From Flavobacteriales bacterium (GTDB taxonomy: Bacteria > Bacteroidota > Bacteroidia > Flavobacteriales > Crocinitomicaceae): a DNA stretch of 9,450 nucleotides. The notes beneath the pieces were generated by a model. That model did no database searches, was not told the DNA's origin, and saw only the letters and a list, made by a program, of their open reading frames with translations. This document shows, one piece after another, positions 1 through 6,444 of this stretch (position 1 is the stretch's first letter; each line of letters begins with the position of its first letter). The DNA lies in NCBI GenBank assembly GCA_947375085.1, contig CANCEQ010000121.1, forward strand, positions 1 through 9,450. Direction: 5' to 3'. A program made the position numbers and the translations under genes.

Positions 1-90
1 TAAATGAGCCACTTCTAAATTCAATTGAGCCCCTTTACCAGGCTTAATCTCCTCATTAAGAATAACAAATTTCTTTGCTTTTGGAATCAT
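1..90 (-). CDS. Succinylglutamate desuccinylase/aspartoacylase-family protein, N-terminal fragment
   Basis: Thirty codons run open from an ATG at 90-88 to the window's left edge, so the gene is cut. The visible protein starts [15 protein letters not shown] and continues [14 protein letters not shown]. This resembles the N-terminus of the AstE/AspA-like (M14-type metallohydrolase) proteins often found next to RimK, where a 'PGxxxxLNLxVAxL' segment precedes the zinc-binding domain. The zinc ligands themselves lie outside the window, so the assignment rests on this short match and on context. Its ATG overlaps the TGA stop of rimK (ATGA, 87-90), which points to translational coupling and one transcript. 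By inference it would be a zinc carboxypeptidase or deacylase acting on glutamate-type substrates. The family call is moderately secure and the substrate is unknown. Confidence 0.6.
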   Translation of the reverse strand, partial: MIPKAKKFVILNEEIKPGKGAQLNLEVAHL

Positions 91-965
91 AATTTTACAT
101 TTTTCTCTAAATACTGAATAATAATTCCAGCAATATCCTTTCCTGTTGTCGTTTCTATTCCTTGTAATCCTGGAGAAGAATTCACTTCTAAAACCAATGG
201 ACCTCTAGCCGATTGAAGTAAATCAACACCTGCAATTCCTAAACCTACCGTAGCAGCCGCACGAATTGCTGTTTCTTTTTCTTCATCCGAAAGTTCGATA
301 ATTCTTGAAGAACCACCTCTATGTAAATTAGATCTAAACTCACCCGGTTTTCCTTGACGTTTCATTGCACCAACAACTTCACCATCAACCACAAATGCAC
401 GTAAATCAGCACCTTTCGATTCTTTGATAAACTCTTGAACAATCACACGAGCTTTCAAACCATTGAATGCTTCCAAAACCGATTGAGCAGCATTTTGATT
501 TTCAGCCAAAACAACACCTAAACCTTGTGTACCTTCTAATAATTTCAAAACAACCGGAGCACCTCCAGCAGATTCAACAACGTGTTCTACGTTTCTAGAG
601 TAATTGGTGAAAACCGTTTTCGGTAACCCCAAACCTTCTTTTGATAACACTTGTAAACAACGCAATTTATCTCTTGAATGTATAATTCCTCTAGAACCTA
701 CTGCAGAAAAAACATTCATCATTTCAAACTGACGAACCACCGCTGTACCATAAAAAGTAACAGAAGCTCCAATACGAGGAATGACAGCATCATACCCCTC
801 TAAATAATGATCTCCATAATATAATGAAGGTCCAGATTGTTCAATTTCAATATTACATTTCAAATGGTCGATAACGTGTGCTTCGTGTCCTCTAAGAACC
901 GCAGCTTCAACCAATCTACGTGTAGAATACAAATTGGGATTACGGGATAAAATTGCTATTTTCAT
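87..965 (-). CDS. rimK: RimK-type ATP-grasp glutamate ligase (ribosomal protein S6 modification)
   Basis: This is a cytosolic ATP-grasp ligase. The characterised E. coli RimK adds glutamates to the C-terminus of ribosomal protein S6. The protein has 292 residues against 300 in E. coli and is collinear with it. It opens with the [21 protein letters not shown] pre-ATP-grasp segment. Visible ATP-grasp features are VVLKLLEG with Lys141, the glycine-rich GTQGLGV loop at 145-151, VQEFI at 176-180, and DLRAFVV at 187-193. The metal-binding residues are Asp248 (GVDLL), Glu260 and Asn262 (LEVNSSPG). All key residues are present, so it should be active. The ATG at 965 fits the family N-terminus exactly. 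It lies 51 bases downstream of the zinc-protease gene and overlaps the next gene by four bases. Whether S6 or another protein is the target in this organism cannot be told from the window. Confidence 0.95.
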   Translation of the reverse strand: MKIAILSRNPNLYSTRRLVEAAVLRGHEAHVIDHLKCNIEIEQSGPSLYYGDHYLEGYDAVIPRIGASVTFYGTAVVRQFEMMNVFSAVGSRGIIHSRDKLRCLQVLSKEGLGLPKTVFTNYSRNVEHVVESAGGAPVVLKLLEGTQGLGVVLAENQNAAQSVLEAFNGLKARVIVQEFIKESKGADLRAFVVDGEVVGAMKRQGKPGEFRSNLHRGGSSRIIELSDEEKETAIRAAATVGLGIAGVDLLQSARGPLVLEVNSSPGLQGIETTTGKDIAGIIIQYLEKNVKL

Positions 966-1016
966 TATGTCTTTATTAACGTATTACGAAAGTATATTTA
1001 ATTACTAAAAAATACA

Positions 1017-1454
1017 CTATTTACTTTTCAAATTATAAGATAAATTAACTTTTTTGGTATCAATCATAAAATTGTTATTCAATAATTTTCTTCCTATCAA
1101 AACAGGAGTTTTCATCCCTGAACGTTTTGAAAGTGAAAAATAAGTCTCATAAACTGTATCAAAAAGTACTATTTTACCTTTAATAAAATACCGAATTTGA
1201 GAATGACCAGTAGAGGATTTTACTTTCTTCGATTTAAAATCATCAAAATAATAGACCTTTTCGGTAAATTCTGGACGATCCATATTCAAAAAAACAACTT
1301 CTAATTGTTGCTTCCCATCCTTTTCAATTAAATGTACATTCCTACAATCAATTGAACACGAATAAGCCCCCGAATCAATCTTCACTTGAATGGATGACAA
1401 ACCGAAATCTGGAAAATCAGCCACATCTTTTCTCCCAATTATCTTTTTACTCAT
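1017..1454 (-). CDS. RimB-like retropepsin-fold 'ATP-dependent zinc protease' family protein
   Basis: A 145-residue soluble protein of the putative ATP-dependent zinc protease family, whose fold is that of retropepsin-like aspartic proteases. Family hallmarks are visible: KIDSGAYSCSID at 25-36, with the Asp27-Ser-Gly-Ala motif in place of the usual DTGA; KVKSSTGHSQIRY at 77-89; and TPVLIGRKLL at 116-125 followed by MIDT. There is no signal peptide or membrane segment. In Pseudomonas the related RimB is encoded with RimK and trims or regulates S6 glutamylation. The same role is inferred here from family and adjacency. It is the first gene of the minus-strand cluster. A weak TAnnTTTG-like box (TATATTTA, minus strand, 1480-1487) sits 25 bases upstream of the start but lacks a good -33 element. 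The family is fairly certain and the biochemical activity less so. Confidence 0.83.
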   Translation of the reverse strand: MSKKIIGRKDVADFPDFGLSSIQVKIDSGAYSCSIDCRNVHLIEKDGKQQLEVVFLNMDRPEFTEKVYYFDDFKSKKVKSSTGHSQIRYFIKGKIVLFDTVYETYFSLSKRSGMKTPVLIGRKLLNNNFMIDTKKVNLSYNLKSK

Positions 1455-1590
1455 TCTTACTTTTTAATATTTTATATGATAAATATAGTATTTCCTCTTA
1501 TTTATTCACTAATTTTGACACTAGAAAATCATTGCGATAGAAGTAAAAGTAAAAAAACTACATTTTTTTTGAATATTTTCTTCAATAAAG

Positions 1591-1621
1591 TATGTCGTTT
1601 TAGAAATTATTCGTAATATTG
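1591..1621 (+). promoter_or_regulatory. Candidate rplS promoter
   Basis: TAATATTG at 1614-1621 matches the Bacteroidota -7 consensus TAnnTTTG at all but one fixed base. TATG at 1591-1594, 19 bases upstream, is one base off the -33 TTTG. It lies about 38 bases before the rplS ATG, in the divergent 204-base gap shared with the zinc-protease gene. This is a consensus match only. Confidence 0.45.
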
Positions 1622-1658
1622 CACCCCGAATTACGCGGAAATATAGAAAATTAGAATC

Positions 1659-2024
1659 ATGGATATTTTAAAACAAGTTGAGAACGAATTAGTTGAGGTG
1701 AAAAGTTTCCCTTATTTCAAAAGTGGATACACAGTAACTGTTTCATATAAAATTAAAGAGGGTGCTAAAGAACGTATCCAGCAATTCCAAGGTGTTGTTT
1801 TACAACGTCGTGGTTCAGGTGTAACAGAAACTTTTACAGTTCGTAAAATGTCTGGAAACATCGGTGTTGAGCGTATCTTCCCAATCGCATCTCCATTCTT
1901 AGAAGATATCGTAGTTAACAAAAAAGGATTCGTTCGTCGTGCTCGTATCTTTTACTTCCGTAAACTTACAGGTAAATCTGCTCGTATTAGAGAGAAAAGA
2001 AGTTTTTCTTCTACTCAAAAATAA
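1659..2024 (+). CDS. rplS: 50S ribosomal protein L19
   Basis: L19 is a protein of the large ribosomal subunit that contributes to the 30S-50S interface. The 121-residue sequence matches the family throughout. It has the N-terminal MDILKQVENE, the FKSGYTVTVSYKI segment, the characteristic QFQGVVLQRRGSG at 43-55, ETFTVRKMSGNIGVERIFP at 57-75, and the basic C-terminal RRARIFYFRKLTGKSARIREK. It is slightly longer than the roughly 115-residue E. coli protein because of a short SFSSTQK tail. The ATG is fixed by the conserved N-terminus. There is no clear Shine-Dalgarno sequence, as is usual in this phylum. It is transcribed divergently from the RimK cluster and appears to be a single-gene unit ending in an intrinsic terminator. 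Confidence 0.97.
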   Translation: MDILKQVENELVEVKSFPYFKSGYTVTVSYKIKEGAKERIQQFQGVVLQRRGSGVTETFTVRKMSGNIGVERIFPIASPFLEDIVVNKKGFVRRARIFYFRKLTGKSARIREKRSFSSTQK

Positions 2025-2043
2025 GATCAATATATCATATTGT

Positions 2044-2072
2044 AAGGCTTTCTCTTTGAGGAAGCCTTTTTT
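2044..2072 (+). terminator. Intrinsic terminator of rplS
   Basis: A 9-base-pair stem is formed by AAGGCTTTC (2044-2052) and GGAAGCCTT (2060-2068), with one G-T wobble and a 7-base loop. It runs into a six-T tract (2067-2072). It starts 20 bases after the rplS stop and ends only 11 bases before the next ATG. Confidence 0.88.
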
Positions 2073-2083
2073 ATTTCTATTAA

Positions 2084-2851
2084 ATGGCGACTAAAAAAAG
2101 ACCTGTTAAAAAAACAGTAAAGAAAAAAAGCACTAAAAAAACTTCTAATTCGAATTGGATTATAATCATTATTGCTATTTCAATAATCGCTTTAGGAAGT
2201 TGGTATTTTTATTCCCCATTAAAAAAGAAAATTTCTAAAAATGAATTAATAGAAAGTATTCCGAAAGGATATGAGTCATTCGGAATTGATGTATCGCACC
2301 ATCAAGGCGACATCGATTGGGATTTATTATTCAACAAAGAGCATTATGATACGATCATTCATTTTGTTTATTGTAAAGCCACTGAAGGGAATTCACATTT
2401 AGATACAAAATGGGAATACAATCGAAAAACGTTAAATGATTTCGGTATTCCAAATGGTGCTTATCATTTTTTCACTACTAAAGAACCGCCTCGTCCACAA
2501 GTTGATCATTTTTTAGCATACTGGAAAAAAAGAGAAGTCGATTTGCCACCAGTTCTAGATGTAGAAACCGAAGGGTTTTCAGACGAAGACCTTCGAAATA
2601 AAATGAAAATTTGGTTAGACGAAGTTGAAAATAGAACAGGTATGCGACCGATCATCTATACTTCACATCATTTTTTCGAAACCAAATTCAAAAACTATTT
2701 CCCAAATCATAAATTTTGGATTGCCGCTTATAGTAAAGAGCCTGTCTCTATATATGATCAACGAATATTACATTGGCAATTTAGTGAGAATGGAATACTT
2801 CCTGGAATTGATGAAGAAGTTGATTTAAATGTATCAAAAACTCCTTTTTAA
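2084..2851 (+). CDS. Membrane-anchored GH25 lysozyme-like glycosidase
   Basis: A 255-residue protein of glycoside hydrolase family 25, whose characterised members cleave the N-acetylmuramic acid to N-acetylglucosamine bond in peptidoglycan. Residues 1-20 are almost all Lys/Arg/Thr/Ser. One hydrophobic segment follows at about 25-44, so the protein should be anchored N-in with its catalytic domain in the periplasm. The catalytic domain spans about 64-255. It shows the GIDVSHHQGDIDW entry with Asp69, KATEGNSHLD at 98-107, GAYHFF at 125-130, the catalytic PVLDVE with Asp159 and Glu161, PIIYTS at 189-194, FWIAAYS at 211-217, and the VDLNVS end with Asp247. All expected catalytic acids are present. 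No promoter or ribosome binding site stands out. It starts just behind the rplS terminator and may rely on readthrough or an unrecognised start site. It could serve in wall remodelling or against other bacteria. Confidence 0.9.
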   Translation: MATKKRPVKKTVKKKSTKKTSNSNWIIIIIAISIIALGSWYFYSPLKKKISKNELIESIPKGYESFGIDVSHHQGDIDWDLLFNKEHYDTIIHFVYCKATEGNSHLDTKWEYNRKTLNDFGIPNGAYHFFTTKEPPRPQVDHFLAYWKKREVDLPPVLDVETEGFSDEDLRNKMKIWLDEVENRTGMRPIIYTSHHFFETKFKNYFPNHKFWIAAYSKEPVSIYDQRILHWQFSENGILPGIDEEVDLNVSKTPF

Positions 2852-2872
2852 GATTTGTATTTTTAATTTAAA

Positions 2873-2914
2873 ATTAAATAGGTCAAACTAAAAAATTAGA
2901 ATGACCTATTTAAT
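2873..2914. terminator. Bidirectional terminator between GH25 and OmpA-family genes
   Basis: A perfect 13-base inverted repeat (2873-2885 with 2902-2914, core TAAATAGGTCA / TGACCTATTTA) encloses a 16-base loop. That loop can itself pair CTAA with TTAG. AT-rich tracts flank both sides. It lies between two converging genes that end at 2851 and 2929, so it probably terminates both transcripts. The U-tracts are imperfect. Confidence 0.68.
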
Positions 2915-2928
2915 ATTTGAATATAAGA

Positions 2929-5370
2929 TTACAATTTCTCTAAAACGAAATCTGTTCTACGGTTTTTAGCTCTATTCGCATCAGATGTATTTGGCAATTT
3001 CGGCATTGTTTCACCAAAGCCTTTCGCTGTCATACGATCTGCTTTAATATTTAAAGAGATTAAATAATCTTTTACAGCTTTTGCTCTTTCTTCCGATAAT
3101 TTTAAATTTTCTGTATCATCCCCATTATCATCTGTGTGACCTTGAATCATAATTTTAGAAGTTGGATTCTCAATTAAGAAAGAAGAAAATTCTTTCAAAA
3201 TAAACATAGAACGCTCAGATAATTCACTAGAACTTGTCTCGAACAAAATATCATTAATTGTATACGCAACTCCTACTTTCAGTTTTTTTACCACTAAATC
3301 ATTTTTAGGCATTGAAACAGGAGTGTTTTTAGCAGTAGCTTCAGGGACAACTTTTTGCGTTTCTAAATCAACAGGAGCAGCTGGTTTTTTAATAGGTGTT
3401 ACAACTGGTTTTGTAGCTGTTGCTGGTTTTGAATTTGAAGTAGACTCAAAAGGATTTTTAGTATTAGATTTTGAACCATCCGAATTTGTAACTGCTGATG
3501 TTTCAGGTTTATTTTGCGTAGTTGTATTCGGCTTATTTTGAGTAGTCGTTCCTTTTGGAGTATTAACTGCAACATCTGTAGGTTTTGAAGTTGTAACCGG
3601 AGTTTTTTGAGGCGTAACTGGAGTTTTTGAAGTTGATGCAACAGGCTCTTTTTTAACCGGTTCCTTTTTATTTGCTAGAGCAACATCTTTTGGAGCAACT
3701 GCCGCTTGAGCTGCAAATTCCTCTTTAGTAATTAACTTAGAATCAAATGCATAACCTTCTTTTTTAACCGTAACCATTACATCTTGTTTAGTAGGATTTT
3801 TCACTACAACCGCATATTTACCATCACTTCCATGCACTTTTACAGTTGATTTTTCAGTAGAACCATTTCCATACGCTACCTCAATAGATGCTCCTTCAAT
3901 TGGCTTTCCGTTTTCATCGTTCAAAGTTCCTTTCATAATCGTCACTGCTGAAGGTCGAGCTTCTTCATACAATTCGAACGAATAAATATTCCAATCCCCA
4001 CCTGTACGAGAAGAATAATAAGCTAATTCTCCATTTGTTGAAACAAAAATTCCAAGTTCATCATCTGGTGTATTAATCGGTATTCCGATATTTTTAGGTT
4101 TTGACCAAACTCCATCAATTTTTCTGATGTAAAAAATGTCTAATCCACCTGCTCCTTTTCTCGTTTCAGTACAAGTTGATACAAAGTACAAAGACTCACT
4201 ATCTTGGTGCAAAAATGGACTTTTATCTTTTCCATCGGTATTGATAACATCAAACGGTTTTGCTTCGCCCCACTTTCCATCAGCTCCTCTTTCTACCACA
4301 TAAATATCATTATCTTTTGTTGTTGGACGCATACAAGTATAGTACATCGTATTTCCATCAGCTGATAAAGTAGGTTGACCTTCCCATCCATTTTTGGTAT
4401 TAATTCCAGGCCCCATGTTTTCTAAAGGTGTCCAAGTAAAGTCGTTTCCTCCAGCTCCACTTCTTTCGTATTCAGTTCTATATAAATCACAATTCAAATA
4501 ATTTTGACCATTTGCTTGCATTTCATTTTTACAAGCACAAATAATCATTTCCTTATTATCTACAGACATTGTAGCCGCTCCGTAACTTTGAAAAGTACCA
4601 TCATTAAATGGCTTATTAAATGCTTTTCCTTTATCAAATGGAGTTGCAATATTAGGTCTTAATGAATATGAAAATTGTTCTTGAATCTTATCTCTTACAA
4701 TCTCTCCTGTCCCACCTAAATCAACTTTTCTTGTGAAAAACATCAACTCATTATCAGGAGAAATCATAGGGAAATATTCAGGGTTTACAGAACTTACATT
4801 TGGAACCATTTTAGGGTCAAATGGAACTTTTTTACCGTTTAATTCAATTTCTTCTTCTAATTCTTTGATAACAGAATTTACATCTTCCATTTTTTTTGAG
4901 AAATCATCAGGATATCTTGTTGGATCATTGTGCTTAAAATTTTTAAATATTTTAAACCATTTAATCGCTTCCGTCATTTCTTGCTGCGAATAATTTATAA
5001 CTCCTAAATAATAAGAGCAATTTGCATTGTAATCTGCACAATGATTTAAAGCCTCCTGAAACATTTCTTCTGCTTTTTTATAACTCTTCTCTCCCATAGC
5101 TGGATTAGGTAAAGTTTCGAAATATTTGGTACCACTGTTATACGCATACATCGCATAATCATAATACACCATTGCATTATCAGGATTTTCTTTAACAGCT
5201 TCATTAAAACCATCCACTGCTGTTTTAGCATCAGGAGCCTGACGAGCAGCATCTAGAATCTTCATAATTTTTTTTGAAGGTGGTAAACATGCTTCATCTT
5301 CTACTTGAGAAATTGAAAATTGAGCTGAGAAAAACGTTAAACCTATTAAAGCGAAGTATTTTTGCATCAT
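2929..5370 (-). CDS. TPR / beta-propeller / CarboxypepD_reg / OmpA envelope protein (PorE-like architecture)
   Basis: An 813-residue periplasmic or outer-membrane-associated protein. A signal peptide covers about residues 1-21 (MMQKYFALIGLTFFSAQFSIS). TPR-like helices at about 35-175 follow. Five PD40-type beta-propeller repeats run from about 197 to 465, with cores such as YFPMISPDNELMFF, QPTLSADGNTMYY and LGIFVSTNGELAYYS. A carboxypeptidase-regulatory-like domain at 477-560 starts KGTLNDENGKPIEGASIEV. A Lys/Thr/Pro/Ser-rich linker spans 565-690, and an OmpA-type peptidoglycan-binding domain spans 701-813. The OmpA ligands are visible: GHTDDNG with Asp747, LSEERA with Arg762, and NRAKNRRTDF. 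This domain order is that of PorE, a type IX secretion/gliding component that links peptidoglycan to the outer membrane, but Bacteroidota carry several paralogues, so that role is inferred. No lipobox cysteine follows the signal peptide. The ATG at 5370 is immediately followed by a second ATG. Confidence 0.88.
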   Translation of the reverse strand: MMQKYFALIGLTFFSAQFSISQVEDEACLPPSKKIMKILDAARQAPDAKTAVDGFNEAVKENPDNAMVYYDYAMYAYNSGTKYFETLPNPAMGEKSYKKAEEMFQEALNHCADYNANCSYYLGVINYSQQEMTEAIKWFKIFKNFKHNDPTRYPDDFSKKMEDVNSVIKELEEEIELNGKKVPFDPKMVPNVSSVNPEYFPMISPDNELMFFTRKVDLGGTGEIVRDKIQEQFSYSLRPNIATPFDKGKAFNKPFNDGTFQSYGAATMSVDNKEMIICACKNEMQANGQNYLNCDLYRTEYERSGAGGNDFTWTPLENMGPGINTKNGWEGQPTLSADGNTMYYTCMRPTTKDNDIYVVERGADGKWGEAKPFDVINTDGKDKSPFLHQDSESLYFVSTCTETRKGAGGLDIFYIRKIDGVWSKPKNIGIPINTPDDELGIFVSTNGELAYYSSRTGGDWNIYSFELYEEARPSAVTIMKGTLNDENGKPIEGASIEVAYGNGSTEKSTVKVHGSDGKYAVVVKNPTKQDVMVTVKKEGYAFDSKLITKEEFAAQAAVAPKDVALANKKEPVKKEPVASTSKTPVTPQKTPVTTSKPTDVAVNTPKGTTTQNKPNTTTQNKPETSAVTNSDGSKSNTKNPFESTSNSKPATATKPVVTPIKKPAAPVDLETQKVVPEATAKNTPVSMPKNDLVVKKLKVGVAYTINDILFETSSSELSERSMFILKEFSSFLIENPTSKIMIQGHTDDNGDDTENLKLSEERAKAVKDYLISLNIKADRMTAKGFGETMPKLPNTSDANRAKNRRTDFVLEKL
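3506..3553 (-). repeat. Tandem 24-base near-repeat in the OmpA-family linker
   Basis: Two adjacent 24-base units (3506-3529 and 3530-3553) share 17 of 24 bases. They encode TTTQNKPN and TTTQNKPE in the Pro/Thr/Lys linker. A looser TPVT-x-x-KTPVTTSKP repeat lies just before them in the protein. The reading frame is kept, so this looks like linker length variation by slippage. Confidence 0.6.
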
Positions 5371-5417
5371 AACATGTTGTTTATAGTTAATAGGTACCTG
5401 AAATCAAATTTCGTACC

Positions 5418-5447
5418 CAAATATATATATCGTAAATAGCATTGAAA
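5418..5447 (-). promoter_or_regulatory. Candidate promoter of the OmpA-family gene
   Basis: On the minus strand TATATTTG (5425-5418) matches the Bacteroidota -7 consensus TAnnTTTG at every fixed base. TTTC (5447-5444) stands 18 bases upstream, one base off the -33 TTTG. Transcription starting shortly after it would give a leader of roughly 40 bases before the ATG at 5370. Confidence 0.6.
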
Positions 5448-5518
5448 GGTTACATATTTAGATACCTAAAATCGAATAAATGGTTAACTTTTATTTGTTA
5501 AAAACTAATTAACTGAAT

Positions 5519-5552
5519 TTTGAATCTTTTTAATTTAATTTCCGTAAATTAG
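5519..5552 (+). promoter_or_regulatory. Candidate promoter of the small secreted protein gene
   Basis: TTTG at 5519-5522 and TAAATTAG at 5545-5552 (one base off TAnnTTTG) are separated by 22 bases, slightly more than usual. The ATG at 5564 or 5570 is so close that the transcript would have almost no leader. The match is weak. Confidence 0.35.
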
Positions 5553-5563
5553 GGTAAATACAA

Positions 5564-5980
5564 ATGGCTATGAAAGCATATATATTTATACTAGCAACAC
5601 TTGGATTCTCAATGATGAGTAAAGCTCAATCAGTAATTGCAAGTGGTCAATCTCCTGCATGGACATTAGATTGGGACGGAGGAAAAGGCCTTACATTATA
5701 TGTTGGAGAAAATTCATATGCTTATACTTTAGTAAGTAAACCTGCTCCGGAAGGTTCTTCAAGGGAAATTTCTGAATCTTGGGTTATGAAGGGGCAAAAC
5801 GGAAAAACAGCAACATTGGTTATGGAATTTTTTGATCCTGAAAGTGCTGAAAGCTGTCCTTGTTTTCACGATTTAGGAGAAGGTCTTAATAGAGGTAAAG
5901 CTTATTTAATTACTGAAAATACTCAGTTTTATATTGGATGTGGTGAATTTTTAGAATCACCCGTTAGTTCAAAAGATTAA
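5564..5980 (+). CDS. Small secreted protein of unknown function
   Basis: A 138-residue protein with a clear N-terminal signal peptide (MKAYIFILATLGFSMMSKA), probably cleaved before Gln22. The true start may be the third codon (5570), which gives a more typical signal peptide. The mature part is short and probably beta-rich. It begins VIASGQSPAWTLDWDGGKGLTLYV, which recalls small secreted Bacteroidota/proteobacterial domains that open 'xxGxxPxWxL' (COG3650-like). That resemblance is weak and no function follows from it. Three cysteines are present: Cys98 and Cys100 in a CPC motif (SCPCFHDLG) and Cys126 in IGCGEFL. These could pair or bind metal. There is no lipobox. The gene is transcribed divergently from the OmpA-family gene and ends in a strong terminator, so it is probably monocistronic. 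Confidence 0.72.
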   Translation: MAMKAYIFILATLGFSMMSKAQSVIASGQSPAWTLDWDGGKGLTLYVGENSYAYTLVSKPAPEGSSREISESWVMKGQNGKTATLVMEFFDPESAESCPCFHDLGEGLNRGKAYLITENTQFYIGCGEFLESPVSSKD

Positions 5981-6004
5981 CCAATTATATTAAATTATTA
6001 TCTA

Positions 6005-6034
6005 AAACGTTTCATGTAAGTGAAGCGTTTTTTT
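6005..6034. terminator. Intrinsic terminator after the small secreted protein gene
   Basis: AAACGTTTCA (6005-6014) pairs with TGAAGCGTTT (6021-6030) in a 10-base-pair stem with one wobble and a 6-base loop, followed by TTTT. An A-run before the stem provides a short T-run on the other strand. It can therefore also serve the converging gene ending at 6052. Confidence 0.85.
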
Positions 6035-6051
6035 ATTTCGATAAATTTGGA

Positions 6052-6444
6052 TTAAAATATTTTAAAACCAAAATCATCATAAAACAATTCAATTCTCTTA
6101 TCATTCCATAAATAGACACTCACTTCAAAATCTTTAGAATTGAATTTAGGTAAATTAAAAAATAAATTCACATTTTCCCATCTATTTTTAAAATGTATAA
6201 AATCACTAAGTTGATAATATTGAGAATAAATAATTTGATTATTTGAAGTAATGGAAACTACAATTTGAGCACTCATTAATTTTTTAGAATAAAATTTTGA
6301 GTTAAAAATTAAATAGTGTGTTTTTCCAAGAATATGCTTTAGTTTTTTGGATTTAAACGTAATTCCAAATTCATCATTTTCAGATACAAATCCCGAACTT
6401 TTTCCATTATATTTAATAACTGAAGTAAATTTTAATTTTGCCAT
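6052..6444 (-). CDS. Small beta-rich protein, probably the detached C-terminal domain of the upstream glycosyltransferase
   Basis: A 130-residue protein with no signal peptide or membrane segment and a predicted all-beta look. The start (KFTSVIKYNGKSSGFVSENDEFGITFK) and the end (FEVSVYLWNDKRIELFYDDFGFKIF) resemble the beta-sandwich, carbohydrate-binding-like domain that ends some Bacteroidota GT-C glycosyltransferases. There, an 'FE......W' strand precedes 'a.sGk.S....e.eyg' and the domain closes with 'VyxWNxxxxxxxxDDFxxxxx'. The missing first strand (ITFEKMNSSNEW) is found at the C-terminus of the preceding gene. The two genes overlap by 13 bases. An ATG directly after an in-frame TGA (6447-6445) is available, so separate coupled translation is possible. 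One extra A in the A4 run at 6436-6439 would fuse both into a protein of about 674 residues. Function on its own is unknown. Confidence 0.65.
   Translation of the reverse strand: MAKLKFTSVIKYNGKSSGFVSENDEFGITFKSKKLKHILGKTHYLIFNSKFYSKKLMSAQIVVSITSNNQIIYSQYYQLSDFIHFKNRWENVNLFFNLPKFNSKDFEVSVYLWNDKRIELFYDDFGFKIF

Noticed and set aside
1352..1540. 62-codon plus-strand ORF over the zinc-protease start and intergenic gap
   Set aside because: It lies antisense to a recognised gene, has no recognisable motif and ends in AT-rich intergenic DNA.
1712..1921. 69-codon minus-strand ORF inside rplS
   Set aside because: It is an antisense shadow of a highly conserved ribosomal protein gene.
3323..3641. ORFs on both strands inside the linker of the OmpA-family gene
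   Set aside because: They are shadows in other frames of the low-complexity linker, with biased composition and no family-like features.
5371..5399. Short palindromes AACATGTT and AGGTACCT in the leader of the OmpA-family gene
   Set aside because: Eight-base palindromes are expected by chance and no second copies or known operator match support a regulatory role.
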